Shown here piece by piece: positions 1 through 7,396 of a stretch of DNA of 37,441 bases (position 1 is the stretch's first letter; every line of letters begins with the position of its first letter). The DNA is from Oscillospiraceae bacterium. Lineage in GTDB: Bacteria; Bacillota; Clostridia; Oscillospirales; CAG-272. The notes under the pieces were generated by a model, which saw only the letters and a list, made by a program, of their open reading frames with translations, was not told where the DNA came from and did no database searches. Made by a program: the position numbers and the translations under genes. The stretch covers positions 1 to 37,441 of the forward strand of contig SVUA01000015.1 of the NCBI GenBank assembly GCA_015063485.1, in the 5' to 3' direction.

Positions 1-37
1 TAGCTGACCGATACTAATAGACCGAGGGCTTGAACTT
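1..37 (+). rRNA. 23S rRNA, 3' end only
   Basis: The first bases match the conserved bacterial 23S 3' terminus (ctgaccgatactaatag followed by a pyrimidine/GAGGGCTTGA stretch). The rest of the gene lies left of the window. The exact 3' end is estimated. It is followed by tRNA-Lys and 5S genes on the same strand, so this is the downstream part of an rRNA operon. Confidence 0.9.
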
Positions 38-146
38 ATATGTTAGTTTAAGCTTTACACTATAAAATTTCTTGAGTTTCGCTTTCGAGCTCTCATCTCT
101 TTCTTCGGTTTTCAATGGGCATGATCCGAGGAGCCGCTAATTAAAT

Positions 147-222
147 GCACCTTTAGCTCAGTTGGTAGAGCAACTGACTCTTAATCAGTGGGTCCCGGGT
201 TCGAATCCCTGAAGGTGCACCA
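147..222 (+). tRNA. tRNA-Lys (anticodon CTT)
   Basis: The 76-base cloverleaf has acceptor strands GCACCTT and AAGGTGC, D-stem GCTC/GAGC, anticodon stem ACTGA/TCAGT around loop CTCTTAA (anticodon CTT), TTCGAAT in the T loop, and an encoded CCA. The T stem CCGGG/CCCTG contains one mismatch (C50 with U64). It sits between 23S and 5S, which is less common than a tRNA in the 16S-23S spacer. Confidence 0.96.
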
Positions 223-247
223 CGGCAAGTTGCCGTTGCCAAATTGG

Positions 248-273
248 TGCTGTCAAGGTTTATATTGACAGCA
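248..273 (+). other. Hairpin abutting the first 5S gene
   Basis: A perfect 9-bp inverted repeat (TGCTGTCAA / TTGACAGCA, 8-base loop) ends exactly one base before the 5S start at 274. The position suggests a precursor-processing stem. A comparable weaker hairpin (GCTAT...ATAGC, about 424-444) lies just before the second 5S gene. Confidence 0.55.
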
Positions 274-390
<117 letters not shown>

Positions 391-394
391 TCTT

Positions 395-422
395 ACTAAA
401 AAATGCTAACGCATTTTTTAGT
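395..422 (+). terminator. Hairpin between the two 5S genes
   Basis: ACTAAAAAATGC and GCATTTTTTAGT form a perfect 12-bp stem with loop TAAC. It could be a weak intrinsic terminator or a processing stem. No separate promoter is evident before the second 5S copy, so read-through is likely. Confidence 0.5.
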
Positions 423-446
423 GGCTATGCCCAAAAGGTATAGCAA

Positions 447-562
<116 letters not shown>

Positions 563-605
563 ATCTTGGGATACGTTACAAGTTAATGTATCCCATCATT
601 TATAT

Positions 606-751
606 TCCTCTTTAGCTCAGTCGGTAGGCGACCGAGAAAAACAATTGAGTATTGTTTTTCGACGGGAGATAACGAAAACAAGGAGCTTTGAAGCCGAGTG
701 TATCGAGGCGCGCAAAGCGACTATGTTTTCGGAAGTAAACCTGACTGTTAA
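606..751 (+). pseudogene. tRNA-Asn copy interrupted by a structured insert
   Basis: Bases 606-627 match the 5' part of the intact downstream tRNA-Asn (acceptor strand, D arm through TCGGTAG). Bases 739-751 (acctgactgttaa) match its anticodon arm. Between them about 111 bases are inserted. The insert folds into two blocks: a hairpin gaaaaacaat/attgtttttc, then a nested structure with CGAAAACA/TGTTTTCG outside and GCTTTG/CAAAGC inside. No T arm or 3' acceptor strand follows, so it cannot make a normal tRNA. Confidence 0.7.
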
Positions 752-786
752 GCAAGGGAAACAAACACGGGTCTGTCCCGTAATAT

Positions 787-862
787 TCCTCTTTAGCTCA
801 GTCGGTAGAGCACCTGACTGTTAATCAGGGAGTCGTTGGTTCAAGTCCAACAAGGGGAGCCA
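787..862 (+). tRNA. tRNA-Asn (anticodon GTT)
   Basis: An intact 76-base tRNA: acceptor TCCTCTT/AAGGGGA, D arm GCTC/GAGC, anticodon stem CCTGA/TCAGG with loop CTGTTAA (anticodon GTT), perfect T stem GTTGG/CCAAC, discriminator G and encoded CCA. It closes the rRNA-tRNA operon just before a strong terminator. Confidence 0.97.
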
Positions 863-863
863 G

Positions 864-898
864 AAAAAAGACGGTTACGAAAGTAACCGTCTTTTTTC
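864..898 (+). terminator. rRNA/tRNA operon terminator
   Basis: AAAAAAGACGGTTAC, loop GAAA, GTAACCGTCTTTTTT: a long perfect stem with a U-tract starting two bases after tRNA-Asn. Confidence 0.93.
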
Positions 899-900
899 AA

Positions 901-1092
901 CTAAATCCGCTGATGGCGGAATAGATCCACCTTTGGTGGATGAAATCGCTTCGCGATGAAATCCGACTTCGTCGGGATAGAAGAGGCGGATTTAATTTCA
1001 TCTGAGGCAAAGCCGAAGATTTCATCCGAGCTGTGCGAGGATTTCACCGTGTGTAGCACGATTTCATTAAATATTCGAGTTGCAATATTGTA
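901..1092 (+). repeat. Cluster of short palindromes with gaaat/atttc spacers
   Basis: This gene-free stretch is packed with small hairpins: TCCGC/GCGGA (906-920), ATCCACC/GGTGGAT (925-941), ATCGC/GCGAT (945-957), ATCCGAC/GTCGGGAT (961-978), GGC/GCC inside ATCT/AGAT (1000-1020), ATCC/GGAT (1024-1041), CGTG/CACG (about 1048-1060) and AATATT/AATATT (1070-1089). An outer stem AAATCCGC (903-910)/GCGGATTT (986-993) encloses the first ones. Spacers read gaaat in the left half and atttca in the right half, so the array is itself inverted. Confidence 0.75.
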
Positions 1093-1249
1093 CTACGAGC
1101 TCATAATGGGGCAACAATTTTGCACCCTAACACAAAAGTCCTTGATTTTGGGGGGCTTTTCGTGTTTTTAGGAGAAAAAATACCATTCTTTCACCATTAC
1201 ACCTTTTCTTTAACCTTTTGGACTTGAACCTGCTATAGGTTGAATATCG

Positions 1250-1278
1250 TTGACTGTTGGGTGTTTTTGTGATATAAT
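1250..1278 (+). promoter_or_regulatory. Sigma-A-like promoter of the methyltransferase
   Basis: TTGACT at 1250-1255, a 17-base spacer and TATAAT at 1273-1278. An SD-like AAGGCGG lies nine bases before the ATG at 1304. Bases 1093-1249 hold nothing else recognisable. Confidence 0.75.
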
Positions 1279-1303
1279 AAAATAAAGAAAGGCGGTGTTT
1301 AAG

Positions 1304-2044
1304 ATGAATGAACCATATTACAAGGCTTACGAGAAACGTTATCAGGCAGCTTTTTTCGCGGGTGCTGAACGTTGGGGGCATTCTCCCGATGATGAGGTAC
1401 TATATAATACCCTCAAATCGTGGGTATAAGAAAATAATCTACAAGGAAAAAGGATAATTGAATATGCTTGCGGTGAGGGGGCTTGCGGGGTTATCCTGTC
1501 TGAGCTTGGGGGTATCTATCACGGTGTGGACATTTCACCGTCTGCAATTGAGAAAAGTAGAAAACAGCTAGAAAAATATCCGAATGCTACGGTTGATGTT
1601 CTGGATATGGTTAAGGAAAGCGTTAAGGAAAAATACGACGCGGCTCTTGACTGTATGGGATTTCATATGTTGGTTACTGACAGTGACAGAGAGTTATATT
1701 TGAAAAATGCCTATAACTCGTTAAAAGAAAATTCATCAATGCTATTCTTTAGGGAGTCGTATCGTAAGGATGGAACTTATCACGGCATTGTCAATTCTGT
1801 TGAGGAATGGGCGCAGATCACGGGAGACGATTATAAAACACCGCAATTACGTCAAGTCAGAAACTCCGACGATGGTGGTATAGTAGAGGTGTTTGTTCCT
1901 CTTGTTCCTGCGAGAGCCAAAGATAAGAACGGATATGTTGAAGAATTTGAAAATGTCGGGTTCGACGTAGAAAAATTTATTGAAATGGATGTTTCTACCG
2001 CTATTCCACACTCTGCGAGTATTTACGTAAGAAAAGGAAAATAA
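1304..2044 (+). pseudogene. SAM-dependent methyltransferase with one in-frame stop
   Basis: From ATG 1304 the reading frame runs MNEPYYKAYEKRYQAAFF..., meets a TAA at codon 42 (1427-1429), then continues in the same frame to 2044. After the stop comes the class I methyltransferase motif I (IIEYACGEGACG, with HGVDIS as the acidic strand-2 end), so the glycine-rich SAM loop lies upstream of the next ATG at 1526. A protein started at 1526 (172 residues) would lack this loop and should be inactive. The promoter and RBS are intact, which fits a recent nonsense mutation. The substrate is unknown; the N-terminus resembles small-molecule or tellurite-resistance-type methyltransferases. A sequencing error at 1427-1429 is the main alternative. 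Confidence 0.8.
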
Positions 2045-2093
2045 TCAGATATAAATTAATGGTTCGAAATTGTTGGATGAACTCAAACAAAAG

Positions 2094-2118
2094 CAGACCG
2101 CATTCGCGGTCTGTTTTT
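2094..2118 (+). terminator. Terminator between methyltransferase and lysR
   Basis: CAGACCGC, loop ATTC, GCGGTCTG, followed by TTTTT. It lies between convergent genes; upstream AAAAG on the other side makes it partly bidirectional. Confidence 0.85.
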
Positions 2119-2128
2119 CTCTTCCTTA

Positions 2129-3091
2129 TTATTTTTTCAAATAAATACTTTTAGCAACATTTATAAAGCTTTTGATCAGCGGATTGTTTTTTGATGAGTA
2201 ATTATATACGAGAAAAACTTTTCGATATGAATCCTCGCTTTTGGGCATGAAGAACAATATATTTTCATCATAGGGCTTTTGCGCGATGGCAAGGGAGCTT
2301 GTGAGTACAGCGCCTATTCCCGCGCTCATCAGATTATAATGCATTTCGCTGTGCCTTGCGTTTTGTATTTCGTAATGTGAGGTTTTATAGTTGCCAAGGA
2401 TCTTTACCATACGCTGTTCGGTTTGCGATCTTCGAGGGAAGCTCAAAAATTCAATGTCTCCGAATATAGACGTATCCTCGATCTCACGGTCGGGATAATA
2501 GCTTTTGGTCAGTATTTCGTCTCTTGTCAATGCAAGATGCCGAAGCTTTTCCGCACCGTTCATTTTTTTATTCATTGCAATAACGAGGCGTTCCTCGAAA
2601 AAAGGTTCGGATATATATTTTGTGTATTTTTTGCGAGGATCTATGTAAGCTACCAATATATCAAGCTCGTGGTTATCTAACTTTTCAAGCAAAAATTCAT
2701 GGTTTCCTACGTTTCCTATATCAAGTGTTACGTTGATCTTCGGGTGCTTTTTATAAAACTCATCGCAAATTTCCGAGAGGATCAGATACGACGCAAAGCT
2801 TGAGCCTCCGACTGTTATATAGCCGTGGTCGGTATCTGAAATTGCTGTTATTCTTTTTCGCATATTATTTTCGCTTTCCATGATCTCTTCAAGGCTTTCA
2901 ATATAGATTCTGCCCTCGGGGGTTAGGGAGCAGGGAAGCGTTGAGCGATCAAATATGCGGAATCCAAGCTCGTTTTCAAGCCTTGAAATTGCCGCGCTGA
3001 GCGATGGCTGAGATATGTAAAGATCCTTTGCCGCTTTTGAAAAGCTTTCTCTTTTATACACTTGATACGCGTATTTTGCAATTGTTTCCAT
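2129..3091 (-). CDS. LysR-family transcriptional regulator
   Basis: A 320-residue protein of standard LysR length. Residues 1-60 form the winged HTH (YAYQVYKRESFSKAAKDLYI, SQPSLSAAISRLE, then FDRS and LTPEG), the classic LysR signature. Residues about 90-300 fit the periplasmic-binding-like effector domain. GAGG lies eight bases before the ATG. It is divergent from the MFS transporter at 3205, which is the typical arrangement for a LysR regulator and its target, so it probably controls that transporter in response to an unknown ligand. Family certain, target inferred. Confidence 0.93.
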   Translation of the reverse strand: METIAKYAYQVYKRESFSKAAKDLYISQPSLSAAISRLENELGFRIFDRSTLPCSLTPEGRIYIESLEEIMESENNMRKRITAISDTDHGYITVGGSSFASYLILSEICDEFYKKHPKINVTLDIGNVGNHEFLLEKLDNHELDILVAYIDPRKKYTKYISEPFFEERLVIAMNKKMNGAEKLRHLALTRDEILTKSYYPDREIEDTSIFGDIEFLSFPRRSQTEQRMVKILGNYKTSHYEIQNARHSEMHYNLMSAGIGAVLTSSLAIAQKPYDENILFFMPKSEDSYRKVFLVYNYSSKNNPLIKSFINVAKSIYLKK

Positions 3092-3143
3092 AATTTTTGC
3101 CTCATATAGTATTTATTCTATAACATTATTATATTATATGTAT

Positions 3144-3172
3144 TTGATTATACACCAAAAATGTGATATAAT
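3144..3172 (+). promoter_or_regulatory. Promoter of the MFS transporter
   Basis: TTGATT at 3144-3149, 17-base spacer, TATAAT at 3167-3172. Transcription would start near 3179, leaving too little leader for a start at 3184 and favouring the TTG at 3205. An inverted repeat ATAG-N8-CTAT at 3106-3121 lies on the lysR side and could be a regulator site. Confidence 0.7.
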
Positions 3173-3204
3173 CAATAGGTAAGTTGAAAATGGAGGGGAA
3201 AGTT

Positions 3205-4443
3205 TTGAAAAAAAGAGTAAACAGATTTTTAAAGGTATTCCCATGGTATTCGGGTTTAACGGGCGACCTTTTGTTTTATATTGCGATAGACACCCTGTTT
3301 TTAACGATAGTAAAGAACTTTTCACCTGCGCAGATCGTTTCTATTGCATCTTTTTCGCAGTTGATCTGTATAGCGCTTCAATTTCCAGTTCTTTTTATAA
3401 TAAAGAGAATAGGAAACACGGCATCTATAAGAATGGGAGCATTTTTTCTGTTGATGTCCGCGGTGTTTATTACCTTTGGAAAAAGCTATTATCTTGTCTT
3501 GTTGGGCAGAGTTTTTCATGACGTTGCCGCGATCTTTAGAAACGCTTCGATCGTCGCGCTTGAAAACAACCTTGACCTTATCGATAAACGAGGCGACTTT
3601 GTACGCCTAAGGACATCGGGTAATACCGTTTATGCCTTGATCACCATGCTTATTGCCTTTGTGGCAAGCTTTATGTTTAATCTGGATCATTATCTTCCGA
3701 TGATAGGCTGCATCACGACCTGCGCGTTAGGGTTCGTGCTTTCGCTGTTTATGAAGGACTGTTCGGATTATAATAAGATCTCCTATAAAAACAAATCTAA
3801 TACTAATATAAAAATACGTTATAATAAGATAATTATAATTGCTATTGTCCTTTACGCGTTTTTTTATTCGCTCGTTACCAGCGGTCAAAGTGAGGGAAAG
3901 CTGTTTATCCAGCAGAATATCCTTCTTGATTTTGACGTGGAAATGACATCTTTGATAATAGGCGCTATTATCTGTGTTTCGCGTATTATTCGTGTAATAT
4001 CAAACATTATTTTTGAAAAGCTATATAAAAAATATCAGGATAAAATGGGCATTGTTCTGCCGACTTTTCTTGCCTCGTCTGTCGGCTTTATGCTTTTCGG
4101 TTCGTTTATTCCCGAGATAATTGTAAAAATTATAGTTATGGGTGTGGGTTATACAATAATTCTTTTCATAAGAGATCCGTTCAAGTTATACATACAAGAC
4201 GTTGTATTTGAAAGTACGGGGAAGGAACAGCACCAAACGTTGCTTACCTTGTTGGAGTTTGGAGTAAAAATAGCAACGGCGGGAACAGGACTTGCCTTTT
4301 CCGCGATCCTTATCGGTTCTCCGATGATCGTAGTTATTGCCATAATGTTTGCAATGTCAATAATTGAAATTATCTTGAGTATAATACTTTACAGATCGAT
4401 TTTGATAGGAAAAGAGCAGAACAGAATCATGAATAAAAATTGA
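3205..4443 (+). CDS. Major facilitator superfamily transporter
   Basis: About 412 residues with some 12 hydrophobic segments (for example DLLFYIAIDTLFLTIV, LICIALQFPVLFII, IIIIAIVLYAFFYSLV, IIEIILSIILYRSIL) and charged loops, matching MFS size and layout. A basic N-terminus (MKKRVNRFLK) precedes the first helix. The start is a TTG at 3205, preceded by GGAGGGG at 3192-3198 with six bases between; the ATG at 3190 overlaps that SD and has none of its own. Substrate unknown. It is divergent from a LysR gene and probably regulated by it. A bidirectional terminator follows. Confidence 0.85.
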   Translation: MKKRVNRFLKVFPWYSGLTGDLLFYIAIDTLFLTIVKNFSPAQIVSIASFSQLICIALQFPVLFIIKRIGNTASIRMGAFFLLMSAVFITFGKSYYLVLLGRVFHDVAAIFRNASIVALENNLDLIDKRGDFVRLRTSGNTVYALITMLIAFVASFMFNLDHYLPMIGCITTCALGFVLSLFMKDCSDYNKISYKNKSNTNIKIRYNKIIIIAIVLYAFFYSLVTSGQSEGKLFIQQNILLDFDVEMTSLIIGAIICVSRIIRVISNIIFEKLYKKYQDKMGIVLPTFLASSVGFMLFGSFIPEIIVKIIVMGVGYTIILFIRDPFKLYIQDVVFESTGKEQHQTLLTLLEFGVKIATAGTGLAFSAILIGSPMIVVIAIMFAMSIIEIILSIILYRSILIGKEQNRIMNKN

Positions 4444-4475
4444 GTTGTCATTTTGACCTCTAAACACAAGAAAAC

Positions 4476-4512
4476 GACCGCATAAGACAATAGCCTTGTG
4501 CGGTCGGGTTTT
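4476..4512 (+). terminator. Bidirectional terminator, MFS / gpsA-like
   Basis: GACCGCATAAG and CTTGTGCGGTC form an 11-bp stem with one G-U pair, followed by GGGTTTT; AAAAC on the left serves the opposite strand. It lies between convergent genes. Confidence 0.82.
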
Positions 4513-4534
4513 CTCCAATCCAAAGGATCGGTAT

Positions 4535-5626
4535 TTATGATCCTTCGTATTCGGTTTTAAATGCTTTCCATGGGACATCAACTGTTTTGTTTTCAAACAA
4601 TAATTCTTTTATGTGCATCAACAGCGGGAAATCATTTATGTTAAGCTTTTTAAGATCCGACAACTGTTCTACCGCTTTTGCGGTGCGCTCGCTTATTACT
4701 ACGCCCTCAAGGGTGATTCCCGCCAATTTCTCTATTGCTTCATCATACGTATAGCCTTGACCTAACAAAGTGCCGAGTTTTCTGTTTCTGCCTCCGAAAA
4801 CTGTAACGTAAAGGTCACCTATACCTAAGAAGATATTACGGATAGCGGTGCCGCCAAAAGCATCCAACAAAAGATACATTTCTTTCGATGCCTGAGCAAA
4901 TATACCTGCCTGAGAGTTGTAATGCTCAAATTCTTTGCCCTCTCTTTTGTACGACATACCGATCGCAAGAGCAACACCCAAAGCATAAGCGTTTTTCAAT
5001 GCAACGGAACATTCTACACCGTGAACATCTGTTGAAAGACTTATATGATAATAATCTGTTTCAAAGATCGAACGCAACCAGCGAAGCGTCTTCATATCGG
5101 GACCGCAGAAGGTTACTTCTGTGGGGTCTTTGTCAACGAGCTCGTATGAGGTGCAAGGACCGCCTACTGCATATATTTTCAGATCCTTATCTGTGAATCT
5201 GAGCATATATTCAGGATAAGAAATAAGATGTCCTTTGTTTTCCCCGTCATCGACCATACCTTTTGAAATTGACAGAAGAGGTATATCAGCAGGAAGCTTA
5301 GGTATTACGTTGTTACAAAACCATTCCATTCCAAATGATGATACACCGCAGATGATCAGATCTGAACCTTTTATGCATTCTTCCATTTCCTCAAAATAGT
5401 GGAAGGTAACCTTGTCGGGAGTTAAAACAGGGGCATCAACTCCGCTTGTATCATTGTTCTTTCTGAACTTGGACAAGTTCAGATGTTCGCCTGTTTTTTG
5501 ACCGTGCTCGATTATTTCATTATCAAGAGGAGATCCAACCAAGCGTATAGTATGTCCGTTGTGCGCGGCAGGGTATGTGATAGCCGTTCCCATCATACCT
5601 GCACAAATTACTGTAATTATTGCCAT
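4535..5626 (-). CDS. GpsA-like NAD(P)-dependent glycerol-3-phosphate dehydrogenase family protein
   Basis: 363 residues from the preferred start. The N-terminal Rossmann motif is VICAGMMGTAIT, where family members usually have GxGxxG, so the first glycine is cysteine. Later family signatures are LLSISKGM, YAVGGPC and SVALKNAYALGVALAIG with the catalytic lysine, then GGTAIRNIFLGIGDLYVTVFGGRNRKLG. Length is slightly above typical GpsA (about 330-345). The upstream ATG at 5644 lacks an SD, while AAAGGA sits nine bases before the ATG at 5626, so the latter is preferred. It is divergent from a DeoR regulator and stands apart from lipid genes, so a catabolic or other polyol-phosphate substrate is possible. 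Confidence 0.85.
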   Translation of the reverse strand: MAIITVICAGMMGTAITYPAAHNGHTIRLVGSPLDNEIIEHGQKTGEHLNLSKFRKNNDTSGVDAPVLTPDKVTFHYFEEMEECIKGSDLIICGVSSFGMEWFCNNVIPKLPADIPLLSISKGMVDDGENKGHLISYPEYMLRFTDKDLKIYAVGGPCTSYELVDKDPTEVTFCGPDMKTLRWLRSIFETDYYHISLSTDVHGVECSVALKNAYALGVALAIGMSYKREGKEFEHYNSQAGIFAQASKEMYLLLDAFGGTAIRNIFLGIGDLYVTVFGGRNRKLGTLLGQGYTYDEAIEKLAGITLEGVVISERTAKAVEQLSDLKKLNINDFPLLMHIKELLFENKTVDVPWKAFKTEYEGS

Positions 5627-5666
5627 TTTCGTAATTCCTTTCATAAAATTATTGCAATATACATTT

Positions 5667-5740
5667 TTTCATGTTATAATAATTATAAATAATGTTGCAA
5701 ACTTTGTCAATCGTTGGCGTGAAACATGAAAGATTTTCAT
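5667..5740. promoter_or_regulatory. Shared gpsA-like/deoR control region with inverted ACATGAAA motifs
   Basis: TTTCATGT at 5667-5674 and ACATGAAA at 5724-5731 form an inverted pair flanking the middle of the intergenic region. The right copy is part of a palindrome ATGAAA-GAT-TTTCAT (5726-5740). The leftward promoter reads TTGCAA (5695-5700) with GTTATA at 5673-5678 on the plus strand. These are candidate DeoR operators touching both promoters; inference only. Confidence 0.45.
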
Positions 5741-5775
5741 AAAAAGCATCAAAGTATTGCAAGAAATGAGGCAAA

Positions 5776-6486
5776 ATGTTACAAAATGAACGTTTTAAAC
5801 AAATAAGAGCACTTTTAGAAGAGACACCGACACTGCGGATAGGTCAGATAGCGCGGCTGTTATACGTCAGCGAGGCAACAGTAAGGCGAGATGTCGATTC
5901 TATGGAAAAAGAAGGATTATTGAAGAGGGTCTATGGCGGCGTAACTTTAAACAAAGAGGATATGCCGTTAACTTTTCGTAGCTTTCAGCACGCCGATGAA
6001 AAAGACGAGATAGCAAAACAAGCGGCATCGTTTGTAAAAGACGGTCAGACGATCTTTATAGATTCTTCGTCTACTGCTCTGCATATGGTGCCCTACATTA
6101 AACATAGAAAAGATATGATGATCATCAGTAATAGCCAAAAGGTCATTGACGCCTTGGCTTTCACAGACAATAAATTGATTTTGACGGGCGGGGAACTGAT
6201 ACCGCGAAATCTTGCTTATGTAGGAGAGATTGCTTGCCGTTCTTTAGATATGTACCGTCCTGAACTGGTGTTTTTCTCAAGTCAAGGGATAGACATTAAT
6301 GGAGAAATTACAGACTTATCTCAAAGTGAAACCGCCTTAAGACGCGCGGCAATTAAAAGAGGAATACAAACTGTATTTCTGTGCGATAGCAGTAAGGCGG
6401 GGCGAATCTATCCTCATCACGTTTGTTACAAAAGCGAAATAACTAAAATAATAACGGACAGTAATTTCCCGACAGAATATCTATAA
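5776..6486 (+). CDS. DeoR/GlpR-family transcriptional regulator
   Basis: A 236-residue protein. Residues 1-57 carry the DeoR HTH (QIRALLEETPTLRIGQIARL, VSEATVRRDVDSMEKEGLL, RVYGGV). Residues 75-230 match the sugar-phosphate sensor domain, with FIDSSSTALHMVPYI, LTGGELIPRNLAYVG and VFLCDSSKAG. DeoR regulators usually repress neighbouring genes until a phosphorylated sugar or polyol binds. Here the divergent partner is a glycerol-3-phosphate-dehydrogenase-like enzyme, so a glycerol-phosphate-like effector is a reasonable inference. GAGG lies five bases before the ATG. Confidence 0.92.
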   Translation: MLQNERFKQIRALLEETPTLRIGQIARLLYVSEATVRRDVDSMEKEGLLKRVYGGVTLNKEDMPLTFRSFQHADEKDEIAKQAASFVKDGQTIFIDSSSTALHMVPYIKHRKDMMIISNSQKVIDALAFTDNKLILTGGELIPRNLAYVGEIACRSLDMYRPELVFFSSQGIDINGEITDLSQSETALRRAAIKRGIQTVFLCDSSKAGRIYPHHVCYKSEITKIITDSNFPTEYL

Positions 6487-6498
6487 AAAGCGTTTAAT

Positions 6499-6543
6499 TT
6501 TGGTTTTCCAACCAAACGGAGATTTTTTAAATATCAAATCTCC
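6499..6543 (+). terminator. Weak hairpins after deoR
   Basis: TTTGGTT-TTCC-AACCAAA (6499-6516) is followed by CGGAGATTTTTT. A second pairing GGAGATTT/AAATCTCC closes the same stretch. Possible terminator, but the T-run is not directly adjacent to the first stem. Confidence 0.4.
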
Positions 6544-6553
6544 AAACGTTATC

Positions 6554-6582
6554 TTTACTTTCAAAATTTTTTGATGTATAAT
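6554..6582 (+). promoter_or_regulatory. Promoter of the HTH/repeat protein
   Basis: TTTACT at 6554-6559, 17-base spacer, TATAAT at 6577-6582; AGGAG lies at about 6615, before the ATG at 6626. Confidence 0.6.
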
Positions 6583-6625
6583 ATAATTACAGAATCGATT
6601 TTGAATTTAATTTTAGGAGATCATT

Positions 6626-7339
6626 ATGTCTATCGGAAAAAATATTGCGCGTTTGAGAAAAGGAAAAGGCTGGACACAGGCAGAGCTTGGAGAAAGGCTT
6701 GGGGTGTCAAATCAGGCGGTTTCAAAGTGGGAATCTGAAATGAGTATGCCCGATATTATGCTTTTGCCGACTTTAGCGGACGCTTTTAACTGTTATATTG
6801 ATGAACTATTTTCCCGCGAGGTCAAGACTGAAACTTCTTATTATCTCTGCACAGAGTTTCCTTGGGCTGACGACAGCACTATTCGCGGAGTTGTCTGCGA
6901 AGGCAGAAAAATTTTACAGATCAATTCTATTGTTGATAGATTTACATTTGAAATTAAAGGTGATGCAAAAAACGTGCAAAGCGAGTGCAATATTAAAGTA
7001 AACGGAGATGTATTAGGGACTTGTTCTTCCGGTGGTGATATTCATATTGAGGGATCTATTTGCGGAACGTGTAATACAGATGGAGATATTGTAGTTGGAA
7101 AAAATCTGACGGGGACTTGCAACACCGATGGAGATATAACTTGCGGCGGTAATTTGTCAGGTAACGTAAGCTGTGAGGGCGATCTTACGGTACGTGGAGC
7201 CGTTAAATCTGAAAGAATAGAAGCATCAGAAATGGTTGCTGAAAGTATAGAAGCGGAAAGAATAGATGGAAACGTTGTATGTAATTCGATAAAGTGCGAG
7301 AAGATCGAAGGCGACGTTACGATTAAAACAAAAGAATGA
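6626..7339 (+). CDS. XRE-family HTH protein with Cys/Gly repeat C-terminal half
   Basis: 237 residues. Residues 1-65 are a Cro/C1-type HTH (MSIGKNIARLRKGKGWTQAE, VSNQAVSKWESEMSMPDI) ending in the common DELFSRE linker. From about residue 110 to 235 the sequence is a short-period repeat with GDI/GDV and NL steps: VNGDVLGTCSSGGDIHIEGS, GTCNTDGDIVVGKNL, GTCNTDGDITCGGNL, VSCEGDLTVRG, VVCNSIKCEKIEGDV. Such spacing suggests a right-handed beta-solenoid like bactofilin or polymer-forming modules. Cysteines recur at equivalent positions. No membrane segment is seen. Function unknown: a regulator whose C-terminal half may oligomerise or bind metal. It stands alone with its own promoter and terminator. 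Confidence 0.85.
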   Translation: MSIGKNIARLRKGKGWTQAELGERLGVSNQAVSKWESEMSMPDIMLLPTLADAFNCYIDELFSREVKTETSYYLCTEFPWADDSTIRGVVCEGRKILQINSIVDRFTFEIKGDAKNVQSECNIKVNGDVLGTCSSGGDIHIEGSICGTCNTDGDIVVGKNLTGTCNTDGDITCGGNLSGNVSCEGDLTVRGAVKSERIEASEMVAESIEAERIDGNVVCNSIKCEKIEGDVTIKTKE

Positions 7340-7355
7340 AAATATCGGTATCAAA

Positions 7356-7388
7356 AGCAAAAGCACTTGCAACGCAAGTGCTTTTGCT
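7356..7388 (+). terminator. Bidirectional terminator after HTH protein
   Basis: AGCAAAAGCACTTGC / GCAAGTGCTTTTGCT, a perfect 15-bp stem with loop AAC. It separates convergent genes. Confidence 0.88.
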
Positions 7389-7396
7389 ATATAAAA

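Noticed and set aside
901-1092. CRISPR array
   Set aside because: The repeated unit is only a five-base spacer, stems differ, and there are no uniform repeats or 30-base spacers.
956-1171. 71-codon frame over the palindrome cluster
   Set aside because: It reads through the hairpin array; no SD and no protein-like pattern.
1526-2044. Independent 172-residue methyltransferase starting at 1526
   Set aside because: The SAM-binding loop lies upstream in the same frame and there is no SD at 1526; better explained as the tail of a gene with a nonsense codon.
5627-5644. Upstream ATG at 5644 as the gpsA-like start
   Set aside because: No SD precedes it, whereas AAAGGA precedes the ATG at 5626 with good spacing.
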